Below the pieces are notes generated by a model. It was given only the letters and a program-made list of their open reading frames with translations, ran no database searches and was not told where the DNA came from. DNA of 64,000 bases, from the NCBI GenBank assembly GCA_000697055.1, contig JNDT01002122.1:1-64000 (forward strand). The letters are read 5' to 3'. Position numbers and translations under genes: made by a program. How positions within the stretch are numbered: position 1 is the first letter of the stretch; each line of letters begins with the position of its first letter. Below, piece by piece: positions 45,449 through 57,500 of this stretch. Source of the DNA: Saksenaea vasiformis B4078. Its lineage: Eukaryota; Mucoromycota; Mucoromycetes; Mucorales; Saksenaeaceae.

Positions 45449-45660
45449 ACGATTATAGATACTTGCTTTGTAATCTTTATAAAAACTGCATCTTATATCC
45501 TACTTTCATGCAACGACTCGATCATAATCTGACTGGTTTGTTAGGAACAAAGTAAGGGTTACAATGCTGCAACCAGATTTGGAAGTAGCGTGTGATCGGA
45601 TAAATAGGCTGCTTAGAACACAGGAGTGGAGTCTTGTTTTACTTCTTGACCAGTTGGTTC
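45449..45660. other. Intergenic spacer
   Basis: Short gap between two plus-strand genes. Nothing recognised beyond a probable 3' flank and promoter. Confidence 0.4.
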
Positions 45661-47404
45661 ATGAGAATCCCTCTTCTTTTTTTCATTTTGCTAGTAGCAG
45701 CAACTTTTGTCGCTGCTGACAACCCGTTACAGACGGTGATAGATGTAGGAGCCAGAAAGAAAAGAATAGCGATCATAGGTAGTATAGGCGGGATGTACTT
45801 GTCATGTTCATGTTAACGCATGTCCAGGTGGGGGCGCTGGAGGCACTTCCGCTGCATTTTGGCTTCACAATGTACTTCCGGAAACGGACATTACCATCTA
45901 CGATGATCAGTCGGTGCTAGGCGGTAGAAGTCGAGTTATACCAATCAAAGATAACGCCTCCTTGGGTTGGATTGAGCAGGGAGCGTCGATTTTTGTGAAG
46001 GAAAATTACAATCTGATGAACGCTACTGAAGTTTTCGGATTGAAGCGCGTGCGTATGGTTGATAACTCATTAAAACGCGGCCTCGGGGTATGGGACGGTA
46101 GATCTTTCCTTTTCGAAGAGTCTGGACGGGGATGGTGGGACAAAGCGAAAGTTTTATGGCGATATGGACTCGCACCGCTGCGGTTCAAAACTATGTTACA
46201 GTCGTTATTAACCGATTTCTTTACGGTTTACAACGAGGGACCGCCTTTCTATAGCGTTCCGGATGTCATCCGACAGCTTAACTTGCGTGCATTAGTTGAC
46301 ACATCAGCAAGCGATTATCTTGCCCAACAAGGCATCGCGGAGCGCTTTCTTCATGAAATCGTTCAAACAGCAACAAGAGCCAATTACGGTCAGAATCTTA
46401 ATGAGCTTCACGCAATGGGAGCTGTGGTAGGCTGCATGGCAAATCCGATACCTTTAATAGGTTAAATCTTGCCGTTAGGTATCCATGGCAGCTAATGGGG
46501 CTTGGTCCGTCGAAAATGGGAATTACCAGCTATTTGAGTCGTTTGCTAAGTACTCTGGTGCCACTGTGCGGCTGGGCACATCTGTCCAAGAAATTCGAAA
46601 TGTGACCGAAATCAATTCGGAAGGAAAATCATCTACCTTGTACGAAGTTTATGCCAATGATGGAACAAACGATGCCTATGATGTAGTGATCCTTGCTTCC
46701 CCTCTTCATCCCGAGACAAGACCTCGAATGCCTTTCCCAGTGACAGAACACCGCAGAGACTACCACACCGTCCATGTTACGTTCATTGCTGGATTTCCCA
46801 ATGCAGTTTACTTTGGACGAACAACGGAAACGATGCCTTCAGCCGTTATTACGACTGGTTATCCTCTTGGTAACAAAATCTCCCCTTTCACTTGATTGAG
46901 CCAAATGCTGACCTATATCCAGCGGAAAATTTTAAGGACGCCACACCACCATTCACGACATTTTCGATCCATCGTATTCTTGACAATGGTGAAAACGTTG
47001 TCAAAATGTTCTCTGCACAGCCTCTGTCAGATGATCTACTCGATCAGATGTTCCATAATCGAAGTTGGGTCGACCGGAAAGCTTGGCCAGCATTCCCTGA
47101 ACTGCGACCTGTTTCAAACGACGACAGCTGGCCGCCCCTTATCCTTGATGGGCTGGATGAAGAAGAAAATGGCATTCTTTACCTTAACGCATTCGAGAAT
47201 TTTATCTCTGTAAGTAACGACACAACAGAACCTTCGCTTCTAACTCCACGTTAGACTATGGAAACCCAAACTATTATAAGCAAGAATGCAGCCAAGCTGT
47301 TATACGACCGTTGGTGTAGTCCAAATGGAGGTTTTTATGCTACCTGTGTCCCATTCGGGGATGGTTGGGGTAGCTTACGAAGAGCTGACGAGATAAACGT
47401 CTGA
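45661..47404 (+). CDS. Prenylcysteine oxidase family FAD enzyme
   Basis: Five exons: 45661-45778, 45828-46426, 46479-46869, 46923-47209 and 47255-47404 (514 aa). A signal peptide covers residues 1-19 (MRIPLLFFILLVAATFVAA). The FAD-binding Rossmann motif is split by the first intron: RIAIIGGGAGGTSAAFWL, followed by ITIYDDQSVLGGRSRVIP. Family-specific blocks are WIEQGASIFVKENYNL, LNELHAMGAVVSMAANGAWS and VENGNYQLF. The family oxidatively cleaves the thioether of farnesyl- or geranylgeranyl-cysteine released from degraded prenyl proteins, in a lysosome/vacuole-like compartment. The second intron (46427-46479) was chosen because it restores the GAVVSMAA block. The last 30 coding bases overlap antisense the end of the next gene. 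Confidence 0.92.
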
Positions 47405-48320
47405 CATGTTTTCTAACGCTAAGTTGCGCCGGGGCATGTAATCAGAGAAAAACGTATGAATAACACGCCATTCGCTTTCTGAGCTAGCCATTGCATGGCC
47501 TTTGTTGGTAATGAATACTTGTGATGTTTGTGCAGTTGATGAGCAGAACTTTTGGAGTATTTTGAACTTATCACAATATCAGTCGCCGATGTTCAAAAAA
47601 ATAACTGCTTACCTTTTTCTCAGCCTCGTTTCTGTTTCCAACCACAGGATCTTTTTCTCCTTGTGTGACTAAAAGATATCCATCATAACCAACACCTATT
47701 TTCTCCAGCGATGCATGTTCTTCTAAGAGATATCCACTGATGCTGACTACACCACCCAGATTACGGATACTTCCCAGTAAAGCGACATCGAGAGCCACCG
47801 TAGCACCTTGAGAAAAACCGAATAAAAAGATGTTTGGTGGTTGGAAACCGCAATCATCAACCAGATGCTTCAATAGTTGCAGCATAAGTTCCCGTGTACG
47901 GGCCAAGCCCTTCATTCGCTGGGGGTTGGAAGGAGGAAGCACTAATAATTGATCAGCATAGAAAAAGACTGGGAAACAAATCATTTACAATTGCCAGTCA
48001 TCACGTCAAAGCTCGGAAACCACTGGTAAGACTCTTCCATGTAAGGCACTGGCTCTGGTGCTTGAACGGATAAAGTGGCAGTCTGAGGAAGCTTCAGTTT
48101 GGAGGCAAGCCTCGTAAATGGAGCTTTCGTGTCGCCTACGGACACGTTAATCAACGCCTCACGTTTAGTAATCCTCACCAAGACCATGAAGTAAAATGAG
48201 TACGTTAAGGTCTACGTTGTCCGCACTCGGAGCGTAATCAAATTGCAGTTTGCATTTTGACTGATCTGGTCGCGAGACATTGGAGCTTATCTGGGGCGAT
48301 TGCACCTCCAGATCTTTCAT
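47375..48320 (-). CDS. Alpha/beta hydrolase, phospholipase/carboxylesterase (Abhydrolase_2) family
   Basis: Four exons on the minus strand: 48320-48179, 48135-47989, 47941-47613 and 47566-47375 (269 aa). The oxyanion/strand motif VLILLHGLGDTKAPF, the nucleophile elbow LFGFSQGATVALDVALLG (Ser in GFSQG), and a late GHAMASSESEWRVIH (catalytic His) form the typical order, with an Asp expected in YLLVTQGEKDPVVG. The family includes acyl-protein thioesterases and small carboxylesterases; the substrate is not predictable. There is no signal peptide or membrane span, so it is probably cytosolic. The stop codon lies inside the coding end of the convergent prenylcysteine oxidase gene. Confidence 0.9.
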
Positions 48321-49520
48321 TGTCAAGCAGGTAATATTTGTCCCATCCGGACCTCTCTAAATTTAAAATCCCGGCTGCGTCAGCGGCCGAAGGGGAGGAA
48401 AAATTAAAAAGAAAAATGATCCGCCCAGGAAGAGGGGGAAGATTGACTTCTGCGACGCTTCTTAGTCTTTAATGCTTCTGTGATTGTGTATCCGCTTAAT
48501 TAGAGCTTGCCAAAGCCAATTAGCCCACTTTCTATATTTATATTCATGCGATTAAATAGGCGTGTTTACCTGCTTGCGTCGTATCTGGCATATTTGCGTC
48601 ACACATTACAACATAGCCGTTTGAACAACAAGTCTGAACACATTGGCAAACAGGTGTTAGATATTATGACTTCATTAGAGCGTGGCTCCAGATACGTCTC
48701 TTTTTTGTTTTTATTCTTTATTTTTTGGATTAATTCTGACGTGAATGCGAGAATAACGATCTAACGGCGAGAACAATGCAGTAGAAGGATAGTAGCAATA
48801 AAAGCAATCTGCTTTTTGAGTCTAGAGACAGTTATTTTGCGGAATTTGCATGTCCCTTAGTCTCTGCTTTCTTTTGCATTTCGTTCAGCCCATGTAGATT
48901 TCGAACGCTCTTCTCCATGGCCAGTTAGCTTAAACGCCGGCAGTTGCTGAACCAGCTGTGTCATGTTATCCTGGGCCTGAGGTACCAAACATCCGTTACG
49001 TCAATGTAGAAGAGCTATGTAAGACCAACAAAGAGCCCGGCAAGACATTTGCAGCAGCATACAGCAAAGAAAAACGAGAAAGCCTAGATAACTTCGTTTG
49101 CTTCCACAGTGACCACCACTTCATGGGGCCGTATAGGAAGTATTACGTTGATTTTCACCCAAGATAACGTGAAGTAGATACATATTATATAGAAGAGAAG
49201 CAGAAGGAGGAACAAGCGGTTTTAGGTATGCGACCACTAAAATGGGTGTAATGGCGTCACGATGAACGCACGTAATTTGAAAATTTGGCAATAGAAAAGA
49301 GCGCGTAGATTGGGGGTTTGATCCTGCTCTTTCCTTCTGTCATCCATTACTTCGTCCTTTTATCCTTCCATTCTATCAGTTCTGTACCGAAAATGCCACT
49401 TTCCAAAAGTGATACTATCCTATAGACCCCAACTGCCTGTCCTTCTTCCGCTACAGTATTGCGGCAGCAGCTTATGACGATCAATGCCTTTCACTGTCAT
49501 TGTAGTGGATTGTGAATGAA
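48321..49520. other. Intergenic with one unassigned open stretch
   Basis: Contains an open stretch at 48958-49167 (VRYVN-like start, EELCKTNKEPGKTFAAAYSK, then DNFVCFHSDHHFMGPYRKYY). The composition is protein-like and it could be an upstream exon of the small gene at 49521 or a gene relic, but no splice donor and acceptor give a convincing join. Another stretch at 48507-48764 is AT-rich and not supported. Confidence 0.35.
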
Positions 49521-49917
49521 ATGAATACCTCTATTGCTTTACTTGGATTCCGTAGAGATTGCAAATGCAAAGGGGAATCCAGGAAAACGTTAATAATAGT
49601 TGAGGCATTGGCAGTCAACTATGTGTACATGTTCAGCCGCGGATACGATTGCCGAGCCCATCTCACTTAGATATTCAGAGACGAAGTAGCAGCTTTTGTG
49701 GAACGTGAACTTCAAAGATATGAATGCTACCATCCATTACCAGCGTCTACAGCGGAACTATGCAGATTCATTGAATATGTAGGTCAAATACATATGTTCA
49801 GACGATAAAACCTACTAACAGCTACATAAGCCAATGATACTTAACCGTAAAGAAGAGGTTGAGAAACATGCATTGCACGCAATCGTATCATCGATGTTGT
49901 ATGGGTGGATTGATTGA
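49521..49917 (+). CDS. Small spliced gene, unrecognised product
   Basis: Three exons: 49521-49622, 49671-49778 and 49822-49917 give a clean 101-aa frame. The introns are 48 and 43 nt with GT-AG ends; the second has an exact CTACTAAC branch site 3 nt before the acceptor region. The product begins MNTSIALLGFRRDCKCKG and continues ESRKTLIIVEALAVNYIFRD, EVAAFVERELQRYECYHPLP, ASTAELCRFIEYLHKPMILN and ends MLYGWID. It is helical and charged, with no signal peptide. No family is recognised. It may be the 3' part of a larger gene whose upstream exons were not found. The splicing signals and frame closure are the main support. Confidence 0.5.
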
Positions 49918-50788
49918 GACAGTAGACGGGTAAAATCGTTTGAGACTGTTGGATATCTTTATTTCAATTAGATTGTCTGCCTATTTATGATTCAGTCTTT
50001 TGTCGGAAATACAGTAGGGGTTTTCAATATCTCTAATAAACTTACAATAATAAACTGCGGCAGCTGAAATAGTTCGCCAGCCGCAGCCAACCATGTTGAG
50101 TGTATACTCCCAGGTATTGAACGCACCTTATAATGTTCACTTTTGTAAACTTATAAACCTTTCGGTAAAAGCCTGAGTTTTGCTCTAAATCTTTCTATAA
50201 CACTTCTTTTATTTACAGTAGATATAATGCGTCGTATTTCGATCAACCCTGTTTGTCTAGGACACGAAAGACGCTCAGACATTACGCATTTATTTGCCAT
50301 CTTTCGAATCGGTAATTGATTCTCTATCTATGAAGCCTCCATAAATCTACCTTGACATGTTGGCTCAAAGCAATACAAAACAAGTTGAAACGCGTATAAA
50401 TCGATGGGTCTATATGTGCCATGGCAGCTGTCTGCTAGTGCATGACTCACAATTGCAGAAGCACGTATCCTAATCACCATAGCTTATAAAAACTCACCAT
50501 TTTATAAGGTGCCTGCTAGCCTATCACAGCTCTCCATTTAATTTTTTGAATTCCCGACTTTATAAGTTTACAATTATGAGGTATTGAAACCCCCCTAATA
50601 GCTGGATACTTGCTCAGTATGTGATTTTTTTTCTGCTTGTTCAAAAGAGGCGAGGAGCCGAAAGTCCGTTACTCCTATTCAAACAGTTACTGCATATGGA
50701 AGGGAGTTTCCTTTCCCCGCAAAATTGATCGATGGCTTCAGAGAGGCACTTCTATTGAATTATTTTTTACGCCTGTGAACAATTGAAT
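49918..50788. other. Intergenic, no gene recognised
   Basis: About 0.87 kb, AT-rich, without supportable open frames. A short run of CCCCCC-like sequence is at about 50,590. Confidence 0.45.
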
Positions 50789-51496
50789 ATGCTCGGGAAC
50801 CATGGCTGCATCGTCTGCATTGGCAAATTTCCGGGCAGATCCACATTACGACCACGCCCAGTCGATGGAAGCTTTGCGGTGCGAGCCTTGTCGCTTGATC
50901 ACCATTTTAACTTTATGTCTCTGCTAGGGCTATTCAGCAGAATATGTTCTGTGGAGTCCAGCGTTTCATTCAGACTAATATCTCCATTCCCATGCCCTGC
51001 AGTTGGATGTCTTGCTGTCAACTGGATGCGCTTTTGCAAGATGTATGAAATTTGGATTTCTGGCTACACGCTCTGTCTCGGATTATCTTCTGCTTATTAC
51101 TTTTTGCGCTGTACAGTTATGGATAATAATTTATCTAACAACTTGAACGCTGCACTTTTTATGTGCCCGCTCTTGTTCGATCCATTAAGAACATGGAGGT
51201 GGTGCTTCGATGGGGAGCAAGTATCCTACGGATACTATATCGTGTCATCAGATGGAGCAGTTGGACCTTTATTTCAGTGCAGTGATTCTTCGATAGATTC
51301 AACATCAAGATCATCAGCTGAATATCAAAAAAGATTTGGAGGTAACAAAGTGGCGAAATACGGAAATAACAAGATCATCAGGGGATCGCTGTGTGTCACC
51401 AGAAAATCACCGCGCAGTGACCGGGTAGATGTGAGATTTTCCGGATCACCGTCTGTTGTAAAGGAAGAGTGGAAGCGAGACGAGAAATATAACTAA
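50789..51496 (+). CDS. Orphan open reading frame, 235 aa, unrecognised
   Basis: An uninterrupted frame from the ATG at 50789 to a stop at 51496. For this genome an intronless 708-bp frame in otherwise non-coding DNA is unusual. The product starts MLGNHGCIVCIGKFPGRSTL, has hydrophobic segments around residues 35-55 and 68-110 rich in Cys and aromatic residues, then a Ser/Arg/Lys-rich hydrophilic C-terminus. No family, signal peptide or catalytic motif is recognised. Codon choice does not show the bias of conserved neighbours. It may be a lineage-specific gene, a relic, or chance. Confidence 0.3.
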   Translation: MLGNHGCIVCIGKFPGRSTLRPRPVDGSFAVRALSLDHHFNFMSLLGLFSRICSVESSVSFRLISPFPCPAVGCLAVNWMRFCKMYEIWISGYTLCLGLSSAYYFLRCTVMDNNLSNNLNAALFMCPLLFDPLRTWRWCFDGEQVSYGYYIVSSDGAVGPLFQCSDSSIDSTSRSSAEYQKRFGGNKVAKYGNNKIIRGSLCVTRKSPRSDRVDVRFSGSPSVVKEEWKRDEKYN

Positions 51497-52359
51497 TCGT
51501 CGTATCTCCACCGTCTGAACCTTATCTATCCCTTCAGCGAGTAGCAAGTACCATGTTTCTATAAATACAACCTAGAAACCGTCCAGCGTTAGACGGTTAT
51601 AAATCGTTCAGCTTTGGTTTTAGCCACAGTTCAGAATAGCTTGAGCTCAGGAGGATGTGAAGATAGATACGCAGCACAGCGAGATGTTTAATACAGATGC
51701 AAACATTTAAGATATGAAATCTGACATGAAACCCTGTGACTATAGCCTTTTAGATTTCGGAATCTGAGTACAGATAATCAATAATTGTGATTGACCAGGG
51801 AGAACTTTTTAGACAAAGGCTTTTTTTTTATATGGCTCTCGATAATGATAAGGTACGGAGACTGAAATGGCTGCCTATTGTTGCATGTTGGCTTCGGTAA
51901 AGATGCTCAAATGGTATTAACTTTAAATCGATTGGCTGAAGAAATGAATAACGTTTGGACAGCCGACTGATATAGATTAAATTTGTTAGGCGCTAAATAC
52001 CTTGTATAGTTTACACGAGACAAAGGTTCCAGAGTCCACATCGTAGTGTGTTACCAAAAGGATTTGGCAAAATTGTTTATGCTTGTGGTGTTACCATAAG
52101 CGGGCCGTTGGCCGACCAAAAGGGGAATTTCACTATCCAATGAAAAAATTTGTTGTAGTCTTAAAAAAAGTCAGGCCATATCATTATGTCCAATAGGAAC
52201 CGCTTAGTCAAAACTGTGGGTCCTCTTTCTTTTTCAAACCTTGTGCGATAGTAGAGTCCTTGTTGTTTCCTGTAATGGGCGGAGCATGAATCGGATAGGC
52301 CCTGGTCAATCATAAAAAGATAGAACTTCCCCTTGCTCTTTTTCTTTTCACCTTTCGCC
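51497..52359. other. Intergenic, upstream region of 5-aminolevulinate synthase
   Basis: No gene recognised. A minus-strand open stretch (52161-52553) overlaps the aminolevulinate synthase start and is a shadow. The last 200 bases are the probable HEM1 promoter. Confidence 0.5.
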
Positions 52360-53998
52360 ATGGAGTCTGTCTTGTTGCACGGTAGAAAAGCCTGCCCCTT
52401 TTTGCATGCCAATGCATCGTCCCTACGATCACTTGCTACTAAAGACAATGCCCTACTGTTTAAGGCCAAGCAATGTCCTGTTATGGCTCCCGCCATCAAG
52501 TCTCGTGGTTTTGCCTCCACACCCAAGACCCACAAGCCTGCAACTCCTGTCACACATCAAACAAATGCGAAACATTTTGACTACGAAACGTTTTACCAAG
52601 AGATGCTTGACAAGAAACACAAGGACAAAAGCTACCGTTACTTCAATAACATTAACCGATTGGCTCAAAAGTTCCCCCGTGCGCACACGGCAAGTGCAAC
52701 CGACGAAGTAACTGTGTGGTGTGCCAATGATTATCTCGGTATGGGCAGAAGCTCCATCCTGACAGAACCAATGAAGTATGTTCTCTTGATAAACATTTTC
52801 GAGACTAACGATCATTATGATTAGACGCACTCTCGATCGTTACGGTGCTGGCGCTGGTGGTACTCGAAACATTGCTGGTAATACCGATCTCCATTTGCAG
52901 CTGGAAACAGAATTAGCCGATTTGCACCACAAAGAGAGCGCACTCGTGTTCTCCTCCTGCTTTGTTGCGAATGATGACACACTTTCGGTGTTGGGAAGCC
53001 GTTTACCCAACTGTGTTATTTTCTCGGATGAGCTTAACCATGCTTCTATGATTCACGGCATCAGACATTCAGGCGCTGCTAAAAAGATTTTCCGCCACAA
53101 TGATGCTGCCCATCTCGAAGAGCTCTTGCAGTCTGTCGATCCTTCCGTGCCAAAAATCATTGCATTTGAATCTGTTTACTCTATGTGCGGTTCCATTGCA
53201 CCTATCCATGAAATTGTTGCCCTTGCCAAGAAGTACAATGCCATTACATTCCTGGACGAAGTACACGCTGTCGGCATGTACGGACCGCGTGGTGCTGGTG
53301 TCGCCGAACATCTCGATTTTGAACTCAATGAGGCTTATCCTCACATGGGTAATGGAGGTATCCTGGACGAAATCGACATTATTACTGGAACTCTTGGGAA
53401 GGCCTTTGGTGTCGTGGGCGGCTATATTGCTGGTTCGGCCCGTTTTGTCGACATGATGCGTTCCTATGGACCAGGCTTCATCTTTACAACTTCCTTGCCT
53501 CCAGTAGTGGCTTCCGGAGCAGTCGAGTGTATTAGATACCTAAAGAACTCGAACGCCGAGCGCCGTCTTCAACACATTAATACTAAAACTGTGAAGCAAC
53601 GCCTGGCAGACCTCGACATCCCAGTAGTACCTAACCCTTCGCATATTCTTCCTGTACTTCTGGGAGACGCCGCGTCAGCCAAGCTTGCATCAGACGAACT
53701 TTTGTCGAAGAACAGAATCTATGTTCAAAGCATCAACTACCCTACGGTGCCCGTCGGTCAGGAACGTCTTCGTATCACACCAACCCCTGGACACACAGGC
53801 GAAATGATCGATAGTTTGGTCAATGCGCTCGATTCCATTTGGTCACGTTACGGCTTTAAGCGCACATCAGACTGGGAAGCCGCAGGTGGACGAGCTGGTG
53901 TTGGTCAACCACATACTGTGGATAACACACCTATCTGGACTGACGAACAACTTGGATTAACAAAGGCCAAAGAAGTTAGACAGAACTTAGTGCAATAA
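52360..53998 (+). CDS. HEM1: 5-aminolevulinate synthase, mitochondrial
   Basis: Two exons, 52360-52775 and 52825-53998 (529 aa). It condenses glycine and succinyl-CoA to 5-aminolevulinate, the first and rate-limiting step of heme synthesis in the mitochondrial matrix. The N-terminal ~70 residues form a presequence and contain two heme-regulatory Cys-Pro motifs, KACPFL (Cys12) and KQCPVM (Cys39), through which heme can block import in homologues. Core motifs: [62 protein letters not shown] and the PLP-lysine site [15 protein letters not shown]. The C-terminus has [20 protein letters not shown]. Full length for the fungal family. Convergent spacing to the next region is non-coding. Confidence 0.97.
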
Positions 53999-54576
53999 AA
54001 AAAGTCAATTCAGTTCTCTAAATATCTATACTTTATATTCGTGTTTAAAGTGGAAGCTCGAGAGTTTCAACCTCAGGGAAGCATCTGAATGGTGAAATAA
54101 GCGAGTCAATCCCATTTGACCATAAGAGTTGTGGATAATGGACGAGTTCGATTCCTTGGCTTCGAGATCATCCGTGCGCTCCCTGCAAAATAAAATAAAA
54201 TGACTTTGCATCACGTATGAGCAATACATAATATCATTGTCAAGGTCATTAGACGGTGGGTTGCAACGCATGGTTGATTAAAGTTCAAACCGGGAGAGAC
54301 TTCTTGAGCTAGGCTGGGTTAAAAGATGGGTATTAAGATTCAGTGAGCGATGTTGCAGATTACGCCTGCACTTCTCTATCCATGACAGCTATTACGTAGA
54401 TCAATGCTTATGGGAGACGCTACGAGTTCTTTCTCTTCATACCACTGACATGTGAAACCTTTTGTCCGCCCAATGCGAAATACGGTAAAATGTTTTGCCA
54501 TTGGGGTTGTTTTGACAACTTATTGGACGGAGTGCGACCACTGATTCCAGCAGCGCATTTTGTTTTGTTAAACGCC
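53999..54576. other. Intergenic, possible small minus-strand gene not supported
   Basis: A minus-strand stretch (54186-54026) preceded by a good acceptor (TTATTTTATTTTGCAG) reads ERTDDLEAKESNSSIIHNSY and ends at a stop 28 bp from the HEM1 stop. Composition is protein-like, but no first exon joins in frame and no family is recognised. Otherwise nothing seen apart from the promoter of the G-patch gene. Confidence 0.35.
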
Positions 54577-57500
54577 ATGTCGAGGAATGCGTATCGAGAT
54601 ACCGATCCAGATTATCGAATGGATGATAATCGTACCTCCAGCGAAAACTTCGTTATATTCGGCACAGCATTTCCGGAGCAGACAGAGAAAGACAAACAGC
54701 GGGGAGTAAGCGATGCGGGTCAGTTCGTCCCCGTTTGGAAGCAAGAGGCGAGAGACGAAAAAGGACGTCGCCGTTTCCACGGTGCTTTTACGGGAGGTTT
54801 CTCAGCCGGCTACTTTAATACCGTCGGTTCAAAAGAAGGCAAGACATCCATTTGCTACCTCTCTTGATGCACTAACCTGTAGAACAGGATGGACGCCCAC
54901 GAATTTTGTATCATCGCGGACATTGAGAAGCGAAAGGCGCGAAATGCGTCCTGAAGATTACATGGATGAAGAAGATTTACAGGCAAGCGTTGTGCGTCTG
55001 TTGTACTGGCCTGTGATCTAAACATCGCCATGTAGGAAATAGCTGGAGCCAAGAAGTTAGTAGCAACAGAAGAGTTTGATATATTAGGTGGCACCGAACG
55101 TGAATTGGCTGCACGACGAAAGCAAAAAGAAGAAGAGGAGAGAGGAGGTGCTCTCGGCTTTTTAGGCTCTAGCTTGATGAATATTGTGGGGCCTACGAAA
55201 GAATCTGTTGGTATACGACTCTTGAGTAAGATGGGATGGAAGCCAGGACAGGGAATTGGACAACGCTTGACGGCAAAGCAGAAAAGAGCGCTTGAACGCA
55301 GCGGTATGGGCGACGAGGACGAAACCGAAGAGTATATGACGAATGTTACATTTGCACCACGCGACACGCCCATTGTTGATTTCGTTGCAAAGACAAACAC
55401 ATTTGGTCTGGGATATGATTTGGAGAAATATGTGCCACAAGTCGCAGAGATGCGTCGGCTACGTGAGCTCAAGAACAATGAGGAGGACGATTCGTTACCA
55501 CGTGGAACAAGGGCTGCCTTTGGTGCGTTTCAGAGCTCAGTTAAGAACGCTGGATTCGGTCTGGGAACATTTGAGGAAGACGATGATGATTATGAAGTCT
55601 ATGGTGATTCTACGTCAGCACGGGACTATCATCATTTACTGTATGACGATGATGAAGATCAGTTTGCGGAACGTCGTTCGAAGAGAAAGAGAATCGAGGC
55701 GGAACAGACTAGTGTTTCCGTGTCAAAAGTCCGTTGTACCGATGGAAGGGTACCCTTGAAAGGTTACATTGTAGCGAAGCAGGCGAAAGAATTGGGGAAA
55801 TGGTAACAACGGCGCAGGAAACAAGGGTCTTGGTACTGATCATCTACTTAGGTATCCACCACCTAAAGTACCGGCCAACTTCACCGGAAAGCGTGCAGGA
55901 ACAGAACAGGTCGCAACCCCTGTAGCAACACCTCAGCACAATATGTCTTCGCACCAACGTGCACTTCTTCTCGGGGAAGTACCGATAGAACAGCGATCAG
56001 TGTTTGACTTTATACCAGCGAAATCCAAAGACAAGCTGGATAGTATTTTAAAATTTGTGACAGATGAAACTCTCAAAGTGGATAAATCGAAACTATCCAA
56101 TTTTCCAACGGTATCCAAAGAAGTTGCAAATCTAGCCTTACGCGGTTTTATGCCTTTTGGAGACAATCTCAAAAAACAAGAGCGCTACAGACATTATCTG
56201 GAAAATATGGCTGGTCTACTTTCAGATGATGGAGTACCAAAAGATACTCTACCGATACCCGAAGGTCTCACATACGACAGTGCTATGAAAGAAATGGACG
56301 AGTTTGCACAGGCGGCCCGAATCTTCCGACCAATTAGTGCAATGATGAGTGGACGTTTTACGAGTGCTCGAACAACAGTAATTGAACAGACAACCTTTGA
56401 AGGAGGATTGAAAACGGAAAAGGAATGGCGAAAGGAGAAGGATGAACGAGGGAAAGGATCCGCACCGAAAGAGCCCGTCAAAGAGGTAATGCAAACAGTT
56501 ACTTTGTCGTGGTATTTACTTATTTCTATAATTGAAGCAATCGCAAGAAGCCGTTGCTGCGTCAATGAAGATGTTTGGCCAGTTGACACGTACAATCAAG
56601 CCATTCTATCCTGCAAAATTGCTTTGTAAACGTTTCAACGTTCGCAATCCACATCCCAATCATGATCCCAGCACAGTGTCAGCGGCTGGTCGAACGCAAG
56701 CCGGTTCCCGACAGGCATTAAGCGAAGAGACGATGGACACCATGCTACGAGATCGCAAGGAACCATTCCCGTCGAAGCCATCGCCAGCGACACGAACCGA
56801 TGATCCCTTACTGGCTACTGTCATACCTAAACCCTCTGATCGTCCAGATAACCAGACAATTACTGCGCCTTCCGCTCCACCAGCACCGGAACCTGTGGAA
56901 GACATTAAGGCTCAAGAGGAAGAGACTAAAGCTGTGGACTATGAACGTCCGTCGATGGACATTTTCAGGGCTATTTTTGAGAACTCGGATGATGAGGAAG
57001 AAGATCAGGAAGAGGAGGAACAAGAAGAGCCTAAGCCCTCAGAAACTGGACCTCCGCAAGCACAGGATAGCATAAACGACGACGACATGTTTATAGGGCC
57101 TCCACCTCCTCCTCCTCCAGCTGTGGAAGAGCCAGTGAGCGAACCCTTCCGACCTATGTTTTCTAAACCATCTGAGCGAAATGCTAGCAACAGACCAGCA
57201 TCTAAAGAACCGATGCTGAATGTGGTTAAATCAGAGGAAGTCGTGGTTTCCCATTTCAAGCCACGCGAACGAACGAAGCGACGCTACGTGTCCGTTTCGG
57301 ATGAGGGTGAGGATACGCAAGAGAAGGGAGAAGAGCGACGTTCAAAAAAGAAGCACAAAGAAAGCAAATCTCGTAAACGAAGCCGAAGCCGGGATAGAAG
57401 TCATAAAAAGAAGAAGAAGGATAAAAAAGAGAAAAGCAGACGGCATCGATCTAGTCACAAGTACGATGACGACGATGAACAGCTGGTGTCGCTTGAGGAG

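Noticed and set aside
49260..49340. GGGTTTGATCC as a tRNA B box
   Set aside because: No A box at the right distance and no acceptor stem; just a short hairpin.
54026..54271. Small minus-strand gene next to HEM1
   Set aside because: The last exon looks plausible, but no upstream exon joins in frame; noted only in the gap entry.
54855..55478. 207-codon antisense frame in GPATCH1
   Set aside because: Shadow of the charged G-patch exon; no start context or homologous motif.
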